Assembly (NCBI GenBank): GCA_020443295.1
Contig: JAGRIJ010000043.1
Location: 1-64,000, forward strand
Length of the DNA: 64,000 bases
Source: Alphaproteobacteria bacterium
GTDB lineage: Bacteria; Pseudomonadota; Alphaproteobacteria; Micavibrionales; Micavibrionaceae
Direction of reading: 5' to 3'
Shown: positions 45,011-54,034 of the stretch, in pieces
Numbering within the stretch: the first letter of the stretch is position 1
Layout of the letters: each line of letters begins with the position of its first letter
Translations under genes and position numbers: made by a program
The notes under the pieces: model-generated
Told to the model about the DNA's origin: nothing
The model's input: only the letters and a program-made list of their open reading frames with translations
Databases searched by the model: none

Positions 45011-46402
45011 ATGGGTAGAGGGTTTTTCGAAGATCTTAGAAGTCTGTTTATAGACGATTACAAAGATGCGGTACGCGATACCTCTGGTGTACCTGCTGTT
45101 TTTATTGATCCTGACGATTTTGACCGGGACTATTACCAGAAAAACGGCCGTGTCAATCCAGCCGATATTCCCAAACTCCGCCAGCAGCTTGAGGAGCAGA
45201 TGCCCGGCTTTACCCGGGGCGCGACGAATGCCGATCTTGCCACCGCTGTAGAGACTTCTCTTACACAGGGGCCTTTTGCGGTCAGAATGCAACTTCCCCC
45301 AACGCCCGGTTCCACTACCCCTCCCATGTCGGTTTGTCTTGTTAACGAACAAGGCCGAGACCTGAATCACAAGAACGAGATGATGCCCAAATTATCGCGT
45401 CAGGATCTTGAGCGAATTCGTGAAATTCCGGGATGGGACGATCACTGGGACCGTATTATCGGAATCCATGAAGGCACACACTGTAATCAGACTCCTGTCA
45501 ATCCTTCCGGAATGACAGCCGATCAAGTTTCTGTTGCTGTCCTTAGCCGTGAGGCGCAGGCCGATCAGGCCGCAATCGATTGGGCGCGCCGCAACGGCCT
45601 GAACGATATCGCACAGGCCATGATTGATTTCCGGGCTCTGGGGGCTGCTGACGATCCTTTACATTCAACGGCGATCATTATCGACAAGCCGGGGCCAGTG
45701 ACCCTTGATCATATCAACGCGGCACGGGATTTCAGAGGCGAGATGATCAGCAAAGTCGCCGCGGATCAAGGCATTTCGGCAAGAGATGCCGAAACCATGC
45801 TTCGGGACCGCCCGGAGGAGTTTAACGGACATATCAAACGCCTGCTTTCCCACGGGGCCTTCGACGGCAATTCCAACCCGCATGTGAAAGAATCGATCGA
45901 AGCATTTTCCGGAGCGGTGGACCGGCAGATTACCGGTCGACGCATCGAGCGAGAGCAGGAGCATGAACGGCGAATGGAAAGACTGCGTGAACACCATGGC
46001 GCCCTCGAAACCAATGACGGCACACGCCTTGCCCAAGGGCCCGATGCTCAAGGAGAGGGTGCGGTTCAAACGGCTTCTGCGGATGCGGACGTCACGGAGC
46101 AAAATGCAAGCTTCCAAACCGCGTCTTATGATGTTTCCTCGCAGGCTGTGATGCCCAGCGCGTATGCGGATATGGATGTCAGCACGATCAACGGCGGCAC
46201 GCCTGTCGTTGCCCTGAATGACGGAGACGAAGCCTCAATGACTATCGGCGGGGTGGCTCCTGCCGCCTTTTTCGCGGCAAACGCCGATCCTGATCTTGCC
46301 GTTCAGCGCATTGAACTTGCGCAGCAGCTTGATGTCGGACTTGAAAGAGATTTTGAGCGCTCGGCGCCTTCGGTAAAATCCGACGCTTATCAAATGGCCT
46401 GA
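45011..46402 (+). CDS. HEGTH-family zinc-peptidase-like protein, copy 2
   Basis: 463 residues, ATG with AAGGTGAAGGGAA upstream. The zinc site is IPGWDDHWDRIIGIHEGTHCNQ with H153, E154 and H157, followed 23 residues later by E181 in REAQADQA. Shared family elements are AVFIDPDDFDRDYY at the N-terminus, AMIDFRALGAADD, HIKRLLSHGAFD, and SIEAFSGAVDRQI. A charged helix (EREQEHERRMERLREHH) and a Ser/Ala-rich linker precede the tail (GGTPVVALNDGDEASMTIGG...ADPDLAVQRIEL). No secretion signal is seen at the N-terminus. It is co-transcribed with the lipoprotein. Confidence 0.7.
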   Translation: MGRGFFEDLRSLFIDDYKDAVRDTSGVPAVFIDPDDFDRDYYQKNGRVNPADIPKLRQQLEEQMPGFTRGATNADLATAVETSLTQGPFAVRMQLPPTPGSTTPPMSVCLVNEQGRDLNHKNEMMPKLSRQDLERIREIPGWDDHWDRIIGIHEGTHCNQTPVNPSGMTADQVSVAVLSREAQADQAAIDWARRNGLNDIAQAMIDFRALGAADDPLHSTAIIIDKPGPVTLDHINAARDFRGEMISKVAADQGISARDAETMLRDRPEEFNGHIKRLLSHGAFDGNSNPHVKESIEAFSGAVDRQITGRRIEREQEHERRMERLREHHGALETNDGTRLAQGPDAQGEGAVQTASADADVTEQNASFQTASYDVSSQAVMPSAYADMDVSTINGGTPVVALNDGDEASMTIGGVAPAAFFAANADPDLAVQRIELAQQLDVGLERDFERSAPSVKSDAYQMA

Positions 46403-46470
46403 TCGGATCGTCAGGGTCCTTTTCCTTTCGTTTATATCTTTGAGTTGGCGTCCTTGCGCTGCTAATTTTT

Positions 46471-46500
46471 TTGCTTTTTATCCGTGTACCGCGCTATAAT
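46471..46500 (+). promoter_or_regulatory. Predicted promoter of HEGTH copy 3
   Basis: TTGCTT (46471-46476), an 18-base spacer and a perfect TATAAT (46495-46500), 46 bases before GTG 46546. Confidence 0.45.
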
Positions 46501-46545
46501 TCTGTAAATAAAACTTATAATTTCCTGACCTAATCGGGGGTATCA

Positions 46546-48852
46546 GTGGGTGGACCTAGCGAAGATGTACGGACCAATAACCTGCCCGAGGGGATTCTCA
46601 ACCCGCGGGACGAGGTTTTTGTGCGCATGTTCCGGGCAACTTGTACGGTCAGGGATGTCGTTTATGTCAATCCCGATCTCTTCAACACCGGTTATTTCAA
46701 AGAACATAGCACGCCTGATCCCGCTGACGTCGCCCTCATGCGGCAGGTTATCGATTCGCAACTGCCCGGGCGCTCTGCCAATATCAGCGACGAGAGGATC
46801 GCGCGTTTTGTTCAGCATTCCCTGACCGACGGACCCTCTGCCAGACGCTATGACTTCTCTGAGACCGAAGCGGAGTCTGCGCCTTTTGTCATACTCAATC
46901 TTCAGGGGAGCCAGTTTGATGACCGTGATGAATATATGCCGACCGTTGCGGGACGTCCTCCCGAAAACTTAAGACCCATTCCCGGTGACGACATGTACTG
47001 GGATGGATTTTGGGGCGTTCACGAAGGCACCCATCCTAATCAGCACAGCCTGCCCCAGACGACCTCCGAGGAAGAATTGAACACTGCCATTATGGACCAG
47101 GAGCTGGGCGCCGACCGCGCGGGGATCGAATGGCTCCGCTCCCAAGGGCAAGAGGAGATGGTTCAAGCGCTGATCGATTACCGGGCCCTTGCTGCGATGG
47201 CTGATCCGGAACACTCGGCAACCGCTATTCTTGCCCGACATCCCGATCAACAAGTCACGCGCGAACATTTTCAGGCCGCTTCAAGCTTTGCCTCGGTGAT
47301 GGATCAGGCGCTATCGAGAACCCTTGGGATGAGCGATGCCGCTGTCGCAGACATGCGGAAAAACAATGAAACAGGGTATGCCCGCCATGTGCGGCAACTT
47401 TTCGATCAGGGGCAGTTCGACCACGCCAGTCCCAATCCCTATGTGCGTGATTTTATCGAGGCTTATGTCGGAGCGGTAGAGAGAAGGGTCGTCGACCATA
47501 CCGCCGATCGTGAGTTAAATACAGGGCCGGCAGGGAGAGAAACGCACGATTCGCAAGATACGCCGATATCTTTTCCCGCAACTGCCGGGGGAAAAGAATT
47601 TACCGTTGTGGTTGGCGAAGGTGACGAAGGCTTTATGAGGGCCGCCCGCGAGGTTTCAGAGGTTCCTCTTGTTTTTCTGGACCCCGATGCCTTTAACAGG
47701 GAGTATTTTGAAACCAACCACCACGCGGATCCAGAGGATATCCCCATCATGCGCGCGATGATCAACGCTCAGGTTCCCGGCGCTGCGGGGCCGCGCGTTT
47801 CTGACAGCGACCTTGGGGCTCTGGTCGGGCGCGTCCTCACAGAAGGTCCGTACGGTCAGAGGATGGAAATTCCTGCCGACGAGAGTATCCCCGGCTCTCA
47901 GCCTACGCCCTTTGGTGTGATCAACCTTCCCGGTGAGCTCAACGACGATGCCATTCATGAGTATATGCCGAGTGTCGCTCATATGCCTGCAGCGATGCTG
48001 CGCTCTATCCCCGGCACGGAAGAGGCCTGGGATGAGTTTTTCGGAAGGCATGAGGGGACCCATCCCAATCAGTTTGTTTATAATGCCGATATCACCGATC
48101 CGCATACCGCCGTAGAAATCATGAGACGAGAGCTGGAAAGCGATCAGGCCGGGCTTCACTGGCTGCGGAGCCAGGGGCACGATGATATGGCCCAGACAAT
48201 CATCGACTACAGGGCGCTTTCGGCTTCCGCCGATCCCCATCATGCCGCGCTGGCTATTATGAGCGACCAGACGGATACGCCCGTTACACAGGAAAACTTT
48301 GACGCGGCAAGGGGGTTTGTCGGGGTTATGTATGATGCGGTTGAGCACGAGGCCGGTCTGAATTTCATTCAATCACGGCATCTGTTTCGGCAAAATCCGA
48401 TTGAGTTTAACCGACATATAAAAACGATGCTTGAAGAAGGGGCGTTCGATCATCTTCAAAACCCTTACGTCCGCAGTTACATTGAAGCATGGTCTGGAGC
48501 CGTCGACCGGCAGGTGATCGGCCCGAATCCCAACATGCCGGAAGTAGCGCCCGCTCCTATTAGTAGCGATCCGGTAGACGCCGATGGCAAGCCGATCAAG
48601 GAGCAACCCGATCCAGTCGCCGCCCCCCAAATCAGAGGAGATGCAGGCGGAACCCCGATTATTACGCTCAGGGACGGGGATCAGGCAACGCTCAGGATCG
48701 GCGGAGGTACAGCAGCAGAATTTTTCGCCTCACATGCCGATCCCGCTCTCGCGGAACAACGGCTGGCTGTTACGCGAGACGCCGAGACCACTGAAGCCCG
48801 GCAAAATTTTGAAACGGCTTCCGCAGGGCCGGGAGTTACAAGGAAAGTCTAG
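46546..48852 (+). CDS. Double-domain HEGTH-family zinc-peptidase-like protein, copy 3
   Basis: 768 residues from GTG, with TCGGGGGTATCA before it. Two complete family domains sit in tandem. The first has H159, E160 and H163 in VHEGTHPNQ with E186; the second has H502, E503 and H506 in RHEGTHPNQ with E529. The repeat period is about 343 residues. Each half also has the N-terminal element (VVYVNPDLFNTGYF; LVFLDPDAFNREYF), IDYRAL, and NPYVR-x-(F/Y)IEA. Only one C-terminal tail is present (GGTPIITLRDGDQATLRIGGG...ADPALAEQRLAV), at the very end. It arose by in-frame duplication or fusion. Cellular location is unknown. Confidence 0.7.
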   Translation: MGGPSEDVRTNNLPEGILNPRDEVFVRMFRATCTVRDVVYVNPDLFNTGYFKEHSTPDPADVALMRQVIDSQLPGRSANISDERIARFVQHSLTDGPSARRYDFSETEAESAPFVILNLQGSQFDDRDEYMPTVAGRPPENLRPIPGDDMYWDGFWGVHEGTHPNQHSLPQTTSEEELNTAIMDQELGADRAGIEWLRSQGQEEMVQALIDYRALAAMADPEHSATAILARHPDQQVTREHFQAASSFASVMDQALSRTLGMSDAAVADMRKNNETGYARHVRQLFDQGQFDHASPNPYVRDFIEAYVGAVERRVVDHTADRELNTGPAGRETHDSQDTPISFPATAGGKEFTVVVGEGDEGFMRAAREVSEVPLVFLDPDAFNREYFETNHHADPEDIPIMRAMINAQVPGAAGPRVSDSDLGALVGRVLTEGPYGQRMEIPADESIPGSQPTPFGVINLPGELNDDAIHEYMPSVAHMPAAMLRSIPGTEEAWDEFFGRHEGTHPNQFVYNADITDPHTAVEIMRRELESDQAGLHWLRSQGHDDMAQTIIDYRALSASADPHHAALAIMSDQTDTPVTQENFDAARGFVGVMYDAVEHEAGLNFIQSRHLFRQNPIEFNRHIKTMLEEGAFDHLQNPYVRSYIEAWSGAVDRQVIGPNPNMPEVAPAPISSDPVDADGKPIKEQPDPVAAPQIRGDAGGTPIITLRDGDQATLRIGGGTAAEFFASHADPALAEQRLAVTRDAETTEARQNFETASAGPGVTRKV
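46651..48520 (+). repeat. Tandem in-frame duplication of the HEGTH domain
   Basis: Two diverged copies (about 46651-47500 and 47660-48520) within one gene, each spanning the NPD.F element through the IEA..GAV.R element. The two halves resemble each other (HEGTHPNQ) more than they resemble copies 1 and 2 (HEGTHC.Q). Confidence 0.7.
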
Positions 48853-48878
48853 GGGCTTTGTCTACTCACTGACCGCTG

Positions 48879-49733
48879 TCAGTTATATTCTTTGAGGGGG
48901 ACAGAGAGGGTTTGTTCCTGAAGGCGCAGTATGGCATCAGCATGAGAGAGGCTTGCCCCCAAGCTTGGGTGCCACCCCTGCCCCAGCACTCGGTCGAAAC
49001 CGTATAGATCCTGCAACGCCTTAACCCGCTCTAACTGCTCATCATCCTCTATTCCCTCAACGATAATGACCTTGTCGCTAAGATCGGGCGATGCCACATA
49101 ATCCAGAAGAGATTCCTGCCCTTCAGAAGAACGCTGCCAAAGGGAGCCGCTGAGTTTAATCCCGTGGATAAAGGGCTTCATCGTTTCCAAGCGGTCCTCA
49201 TCCTGACCGGGATGATCCCCATAATCGTCAAGATACAACCGATATCCCGATTCATTCAGAGTCATGACATTCTCCAGAATCTGGTCCTCCGTCCCTTCCG
49301 GGAATTCGTGCTCGAGAATTTCAAACCGTATGCGCGAGCGAGCCGCCGGGTAGCTGGCAATCGCCTTGTCAATTTCCTGCAGAAGATCTGGTTGCATGAG
49401 TGTCAAAGGGTGCAGATTTACGGTGACATAAAGGTTGTTCGCCTGATCGGTCTGTAGCATTCTGTCGCAATCCTGCAAAAAGCGGCATGCTTTTTCGAGC
49501 GTGCGCAGCTCCAGTTCAGGACGCAGCCCCATCGCATGTATTTCATCGATATAGGGGGCAATCGACTGGGTCCCGATGATACTCGTTTTTCTGCCCAGCG
49601 CCTCAAAGCCAATAATCACCGGCTCCTCATCAACCTCACAGATGGGCTGAAAATGAATATCTATATCCGCCAGACTTTCTTCGGCTGTAAGAGAAGATTG
49701 GCCAAAGCGGTATGTAATTTTTCTTGAACTCAT
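48879..49733 (-). CDS. EAL-domain c-di-GMP phosphodiesterase
   Basis: 284 residues, a lone EAL domain. Catalytic signatures are present: GFEALGRK (EAL), TVNLHPLTL (Asn), FEILEHEF (Glu), LDDYGDHPG (DD), IKLSGSLW (Lys), EGIEDDEQL (Glu) and VLGQGWHPSL (Gln). The core metal and base residues appear retained, so c-di-GMP hydrolysis is plausible, though the DDFGTG loop is altered to DDYGDHPG. No sensor or membrane part is present. It converges with the HEGTH copy 3 gene. Confidence 0.85.
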   Translation of the reverse strand: MSSRKITYRFGQSSLTAEESLADIDIHFQPICEVDEEPVIIGFEALGRKTSIIGTQSIAPYIDEIHAMGLRPELELRTLEKACRFLQDCDRMLQTDQANNLYVTVNLHPLTLMQPDLLQEIDKAIASYPAARSRIRFEILEHEFPEGTEDQILENVMTLNESGYRLYLDDYGDHPGQDEDRLETMKPFIHGIKLSGSLWQRSSEGQESLLDYVASPDLSDKVIIVEGIEDDEQLERVKALQDLYGFDRVLGQGWHPSLGASLSHADAILRLQEQTLSVPLKEYN

Positions 49734-49868
49734 TGATTTATTAACAATTTTTGTATCTACGCCAAAGTGTGGCGATCATAATGCAGCTTTGATATTAGAG
49801 CAAATATTTGTGTTTTATTTAAGAATAACAGAAGGTTGATCGTTTTATGGCCCGGGAAAAGTTCGATG

Positions 49869-51233
49869 CTATCTGTGCACGATGGTCTTGATATTCATGA
49901 ATTCACGGATGCCCTCCTCCGCCAGTTCCCGGCCATAGCCGGATGCTTTCACCCCTCCAAACGGCAGACGGGGGTCGGAGGCGACCATCGCGTTGATAAA
50001 GGTTGCGCCTGCCTCAAGGCCGCTTACGGCCCGCTCGATTTCTTCCGCATCCTGCGTGAATATCGCCGATCCCAGACCAAAACGGGTATCGTTTGCGAGG
50101 ATGATGGCTTCGTCCACATCGTCGACCCGAAAGAGCAAACCCACCGGGCCGAATACTTCTTCCGAATAAACGGGGTTGTTCTTGGCGATGTTTTCAAGCA
50201 GGCCGGGACGGTAGAAATAGCCTTTCCCCTCCATCATTTTTGCCCCGCAGACCCTTGAGGCCCCCTTATCAAGCGCCGAAAGAACCTGAGCATGGAGATC
50301 CTCCCTCGCCCGTGCGCTGCTGATCGGGCCGACGTCCGTATGCTCCGCTTCCGGGTCGCCTACACTGAGCTTTTCAAAAGCCTCGCAGATCCTGTCCCGG
50401 AACTCTTCATATATTTCGGTATGAACAATAAAGCGCTTGGCAGCGATACAGGATTGCCCGGCATTTTGAACCCGGCCTTTTACGGCTGTCTGAACCGCTT
50501 CATCCAGATCGGCGGAGGGCATGACAATGAAGGGGTCGCTGCCTCCCAATTCAAGAACTGTTTTCTTGATATGCTTTCCTGCCAGAGCGGCCACATTCGC
50601 CCCCGCAGCTTCCGAACCTGTCAGGGTAATCGCACGTACGCGAGGGTCGCCGATCAGCTGCTGGACCTGACCGGCATTAATCAGAAGGGTCTGGAACACG
50701 CCATCGCCCACACCGGCGCGGCGAAAAATATCCTCGATGGCCATGGCGCACAACGGTACGTTCGACGCGTGTTTGAGAAGCGCCGTATTCCCGGCCATAA
50801 GTGCAGGAGCTGCAAAGCGGAAAACCTGCCAGAAGGGAAAATTCCACGGCATAACTGCCAGAACGGGACCGAGCGGGAGATAACGCACGAAGGCTTCGGC
50901 TTCGTCCATCTTGATGTACTGATCCTCCAGAAAACCTTTCGCGTTGTCCGCATAAAAACGGCACCCCAGCGCGCATTTGGATATTTCCGCCCTGGCGGAG
51001 GCCAGTGTTTTTCCCATTTCACGGGTAATAGTGAGGGCATGGCGGTCAATTTCCTCTTCGAGAATCGAGGCGACGGCGCGCATTTTTTCAGCGCGCTCTT
51101 CCATGCTCGTTTGACGATGAATATAAAATGCTTTTTCAGAGAGCTCGACTGCCGCTGCTATATGCGCGTCATTATAAGGATCGAATGTCGCGAGGACTTC
51201 CTCGGTAGCAGGGTTGATGCTTTTAAGAACCAT
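49869..51233 (-). CDS. NAD(P)-dependent aldehyde dehydrogenase, succinate-semialdehyde type
   Basis: About 454 residues from ATG 51233 (GAAGGTGGG before it). The ALDH fold is clear: VMPWNFPFWQVFRFAAPALMAGN, KHASNVPLC, TLTGSEAAG, catalytic Glu in VLELGGSDPFIV, and catalytic Cys in NAGQSCIAAKRFI. SINPATEEVLATF and LPFGGVKASGYGRELAEEGIREF match the Sad/GabD-like short subfamily acting on succinate semialdehyde. Next to polyamine genes, a role in oxidising aldehydes from putrescine/GABA breakdown fits but is inferred. Confidence 0.88.
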   Translation of the reverse strand: MVLKSINPATEEVLATFDPYNDAHIAAAVELSEKAFYIHRQTSMEERAEKMRAVASILEEEIDRHALTITREMGKTLASARAEISKCALGCRFYADNAKGFLEDQYIKMDEAEAFVRYLPLGPVLAVMPWNFPFWQVFRFAAPALMAGNTALLKHASNVPLCAMAIEDIFRRAGVGDGVFQTLLINAGQVQQLIGDPRVRAITLTGSEAAGANVAALAGKHIKKTVLELGGSDPFIVMPSADLDEAVQTAVKGRVQNAGQSCIAAKRFIVHTEIYEEFRDRICEAFEKLSVGDPEAEHTDVGPISSARAREDLHAQVLSALDKGASRVCGAKMMEGKGYFYRPGLLENIAKNNPVYSEEVFGPVGLLFRVDDVDEAIILANDTRFGLGSAIFTQDAEEIERAVSGLEAGATFINAMVASDPRLPFGGVKASGYGRELAEEGIREFMNIKTIVHR

Positions 51234-51300
51234 CCGTGCGCCCACCTTCTGTGGTTTGGTTACGAACGCATCTTAGCCTTTTACCGTCCGGTGTGAAAGA

Positions 51301-53463
51301 TCAGCTTTCTTTTTTTCTCCAGACCGAAAACTGTGCGAGACCATGCCGGTGTTCGCGGGATGTTTCCCGCAGAACAAAGGGAATGTCTTTTGGTTCGCCA
51401 ACCGGTTCAAACTCCGGGGCCAGTTTTTCGCGAATGCCTTCAAGGGTCGTGTAGTTCTCACCTGTCTTCGCCTTAAACCCGCCGAGCCATTTGTCACGAG
51501 GCGTGATTTCCTCGTTCCAGTTGTAGGTCGAAGTCAGAATCAGCAATCCGCCCGGATTGATGCGCGTCCTGATATCCTGCAGGAACTTCGCGGGGTCGTA
51601 GAGATGTTCGATGAGGTTTCCGGCAAAGACGAGATCGTAGCGCTTGTACTTACCGATCAGGTTACAAGCGTCGGCCTGCGCAAAAAGGATCTTGTCCTTT
51701 ACGCCCTGATAGCCGAGATCCTCGATCCTGATTTCGCGGAAGAGCGGAATTTCCCCTTCGTCCTTGAGGACGTATCTTTGAATTCCTTTTTGCTGCAGGT
51801 TCGTCGGAGCCTGAATCAAGCGGGCGGAGAAATCGAGCGCGTCCACACGATCAAAGACTTTGGCCAGCTCGAAAGAGACGCGGCCGGCGCCGCAGCCCAT
51901 TTCCATCGCCTTGATCGTTTTCTGATCTTTCAGCTGCTTTAGAATTTCCTGCGCGCAGGATAAAGGGAAATTCGGAACTCCGAAATTGTCGGGTCCATAG
52001 TGGAACTCGATCGAGCGGGCCACTTCCTCGTTGGTTTCGTATATGTTCATTTGCGGTTCAGGCAGGGGTCCAGCCTCGACATACCTTATGCCCGAATACT
52101 GGAAGAAGTGACGGCGGAAAGCATAGCGCGAGTCCTTAATCGCGTAATTTCCGGTGGATACCCAGCAGCCGCCCTTAAATACGTTGTGCTTGCCATCAAA
52201 GGTCGGGGTAGAGAAATCGTCGTAGACGGGGTGGACCTCAAAGCCTTCATAGGCGTCAATCGGGGTTTCCGTCCATTGCCAGACATTGCCGATAATATCA
52301 AAGAAACCGCCCGGCCCTTCATAGCGGTTGACCGGACAGGGCGACATATCGCCCTCGAGGTTGATATTACCCGGCGCATGCTTCCAATCGGGCTGGTCGG
52401 TTTTGAGCGACTCACGCAGCTTAACCCATTCCGGCTCGGTGGGCAGGCGGATGGGTTTGCCGGTCACTTTTGCCTTCCATTTGCAGAAAGCTCGCGCTTC
52501 AAGGCAATTCACGTCCACGGGCCAGTCCCACGGCATGTCGATTTCCTCCAGCATGGAGCGGTAGCGGTATTGATCGCCCTCCTTGCGCCAATAGACGGGC
52601 ATTTCAGCCTTTTTGTATGTGACCCAGTTCCAGCCTTCCTCGTCCCAGAATTCGCGGGTCTCGTACCCGCCCGCTTTCACGAAATCGAGATATTCGCCGT
52701 TCGAGACCAGGTATTTTGAGGCCTTGAAGTCCTCTATTTTTGTTTCAAAACGACCGTATTCGTTATCCCAGCCGTAATAGGGGTTGTCGCGGCTCTTGCC
52801 GAGGACAAGAGGGCCACCCTTGACGGGCAGAAGCTCGTTTTGCGGGGCTTGGCCGCTTTCCTCGCACATCCGGCTCCAGACCGGGTGGGGTTTAACGTAT
52901 TTGAGAGGCAGTTCGCGGATCAGGACGGCGCTGGTCTCCAAATGAATGCGCTCGTGTTCAATGCCCAGCATGATGACCCAGAGGGGGCTGTCCCAGCCGA
53001 TGGGCAGGGTTATATCGCAGGTCTTGATGAAATTGCGGACAATTTCACGGGTTTTATCGCGGTAAGCCTTGACCTCCGCGGGGGCCGGCCAGTCGTAATG
53101 GGCTTCGTTGAGGTCGTCCCATGACATTTCATCCACGCCGATGGCCAGCATGGATTCCATCTTTGGGTCGATCCGCTGGTCAATCAGCTTGGCGACGTTG
53201 AGCTTGTTGATGAACAAGACAGCTGTATGGCCGTAATAGAAAATCAGGGGATGGCGAAGAGTATTGGCGCGGGCATAAAAGGCTTCATCGCCGTTCAGGC
53301 ACTCAAAAAGGCTTTCGTACAGGCTGAAGCTTTTATCAAAATACTCAAGGATTTCGCGCCTTTTGGCCTCCGGGTCCTTACCATGAAGGTTTACAGTCTT
53401 TGTCACCAGAAGATCTTCTATCTTTGTCTCCTTGACGACAGCTAGGGCTGATTTCGGGGGCAT
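51301..53463 (-). CDS. ovoA: OvoA, 5-histidylcysteine sulfoxide synthase with methyltransferase domain
   Basis: 720 residues. The N-terminal DinB-like domain has AIGVDEMSWDDLNEAHYDW and the iron-binding HxxxHxE in IEHERIHLETS. A formylglycine-synthase-like sulfatase-modifying domain follows (NCLEARAFCKWKAKVTGKPI, RLPTEPEWVKL, FDIIGNVWQWTETPIDAYEG, RYAFRRHFFQYSGIRYVEAG). The C-terminal SAM methyltransferase has MEMGCGAGRVSFELA and DLVFAGNLIEHLYDP. This fusion is diagnostic of OvoA, which joins Cys and His oxidatively and N-methylates the mercaptohistidine to make ovothiol, a redox thiol. The PLP lyase OvoB is not in the window. AAGGA precedes the ATG. Confidence 0.94.
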   Translation of the reverse strand: MPPKSALAVVKETKIEDLLVTKTVNLHGKDPEAKRREILEYFDKSFSLYESLFECLNGDEAFYARANTLRHPLIFYYGHTAVLFINKLNVAKLIDQRIDPKMESMLAIGVDEMSWDDLNEAHYDWPAPAEVKAYRDKTREIVRNFIKTCDITLPIGWDSPLWVIMLGIEHERIHLETSAVLIRELPLKYVKPHPVWSRMCEESGQAPQNELLPVKGGPLVLGKSRDNPYYGWDNEYGRFETKIEDFKASKYLVSNGEYLDFVKAGGYETREFWDEEGWNWVTYKKAEMPVYWRKEGDQYRYRSMLEEIDMPWDWPVDVNCLEARAFCKWKAKVTGKPIRLPTEPEWVKLRESLKTDQPDWKHAPGNINLEGDMSPCPVNRYEGPGGFFDIIGNVWQWTETPIDAYEGFEVHPVYDDFSTPTFDGKHNVFKGGCWVSTGNYAIKDSRYAFRRHFFQYSGIRYVEAGPLPEPQMNIYETNEEVARSIEFHYGPDNFGVPNFPLSCAQEILKQLKDQKTIKAMEMGCGAGRVSFELAKVFDRVDALDFSARLIQAPTNLQQKGIQRYVLKDEGEIPLFREIRIEDLGYQGVKDKILFAQADACNLIGKYKRYDLVFAGNLIEHLYDPAKFLQDIRTRINPGGLLILTSTYNWNEEITPRDKWLGGFKAKTGENYTTLEGIREKLAPEFEPVGEPKDIPFVLRETSREHRHGLAQFSVWRKKES

Positions 53464-53625
53464 TGTCGGTTCCTTGTTGCTTTTGACAGTCCTTAAGATA
53501 TCTTTTCCGGCTTCGGCAAGATTGTCTAAAAGTTACACTCTTCCCAAGCGGAATAACCCCTTATGGACGAAAAACCTCCACAGAGCAAATTCGTGTTTTA
53601 ATGTTTACTTAACTCATATTTTGTT

Positions 53626-53652
53626 TTGCACAGGATGAAAAAATATTATACT
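53626..53652 (+). promoter_or_regulatory. Predicted promoter of the decarboxylase leader transcript
   Basis: TTGCAC (53626-53631) with a 15-base spacer, or TTTGCA one base earlier with 16, to TATACT (53647-53652). The rest of 53464-53773 shows no gene. It would give a leader of about 375 bases before the decarboxylase. Confidence 0.4.
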
Positions 53653-53773
53653 GGTAAGTACGCACGTGTCTCTGGCCCCTAGGTCACACTAGATATGGTT
53701 ATGCAACGGCGTAAACTTTTTGGACTGGAAGAACTTTTATAACTGCTTCCTTTGATTTGAAAGGGTTTACGTG

Positions 53774-53914
53774 ATGAAACGTAAAGTTGCTGTTACCGGC
53801 CGGGGCCGTAATCCCCGATTTGTTGAATCCGACGAGCCTGAACCCCGAAAGAGGAAATCAGGTTTTGTTCGTTTCGGATTTTCGGCTTCTCTAAAAAGGA
53901 ACCTTATGTGGTAA
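53774..53914 (+). CDS. 46-residue upstream ORF in decarboxylase leader
   Basis: ATG 53774 to TAA 53914. The product is basic (MKRKVAVTGRGRNPRFV, then a DEPEPRKRKS segment) and ends LKRNLMW, rich in Lys and Arg. No domain is recognisable. It lies between a predicted promoter and the decarboxylase, with two hairpins right after its stop. It could be a regulatory leader peptide sensing basic amino acids or polyamines, as SpeFL does for speF in enterobacteria, or part of the structured RNA. Whether it is translated is unknown. Confidence 0.45.
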   Translation: MKRKVAVTGRGRNPRFVESDEPEPRKRKSGFVRFGFSASLKRNLMW

Positions 53915-53923
53915 GGCGGCTGA

Positions 53924-53976
53924 CCCGTCTGTGAGAAAAACACAGGCGGGCGGATTGGCTTCCCTCTTCGGGAGGC
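53924..53976 (+). ncRNA. Tandem hairpins in decarboxylase 5' leader
   Basis: Hairpin 1 is CCCGTCTGTG/CACAGGCGGG (53924-53950), 10 bp with one G-U and a seven-base A-rich loop. Hairpin 2 is GCTTCCC/GGGAGGC (53958-53976), 7 bp with loop TCTTC. Neither is followed by a T-run, so they are not plain terminators. The position matches the known speF RNA motif upstream of alphaproteobacterial ornithine decarboxylases, but I cannot confirm motif identity by eye. Confidence 0.45.
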
Positions 53977-54034
53977 TGCTCCGAAGCTTATACCTTGCCC
54001 TTAATTGTTGTTCATTTTTGAGAGGCTTTATGAA

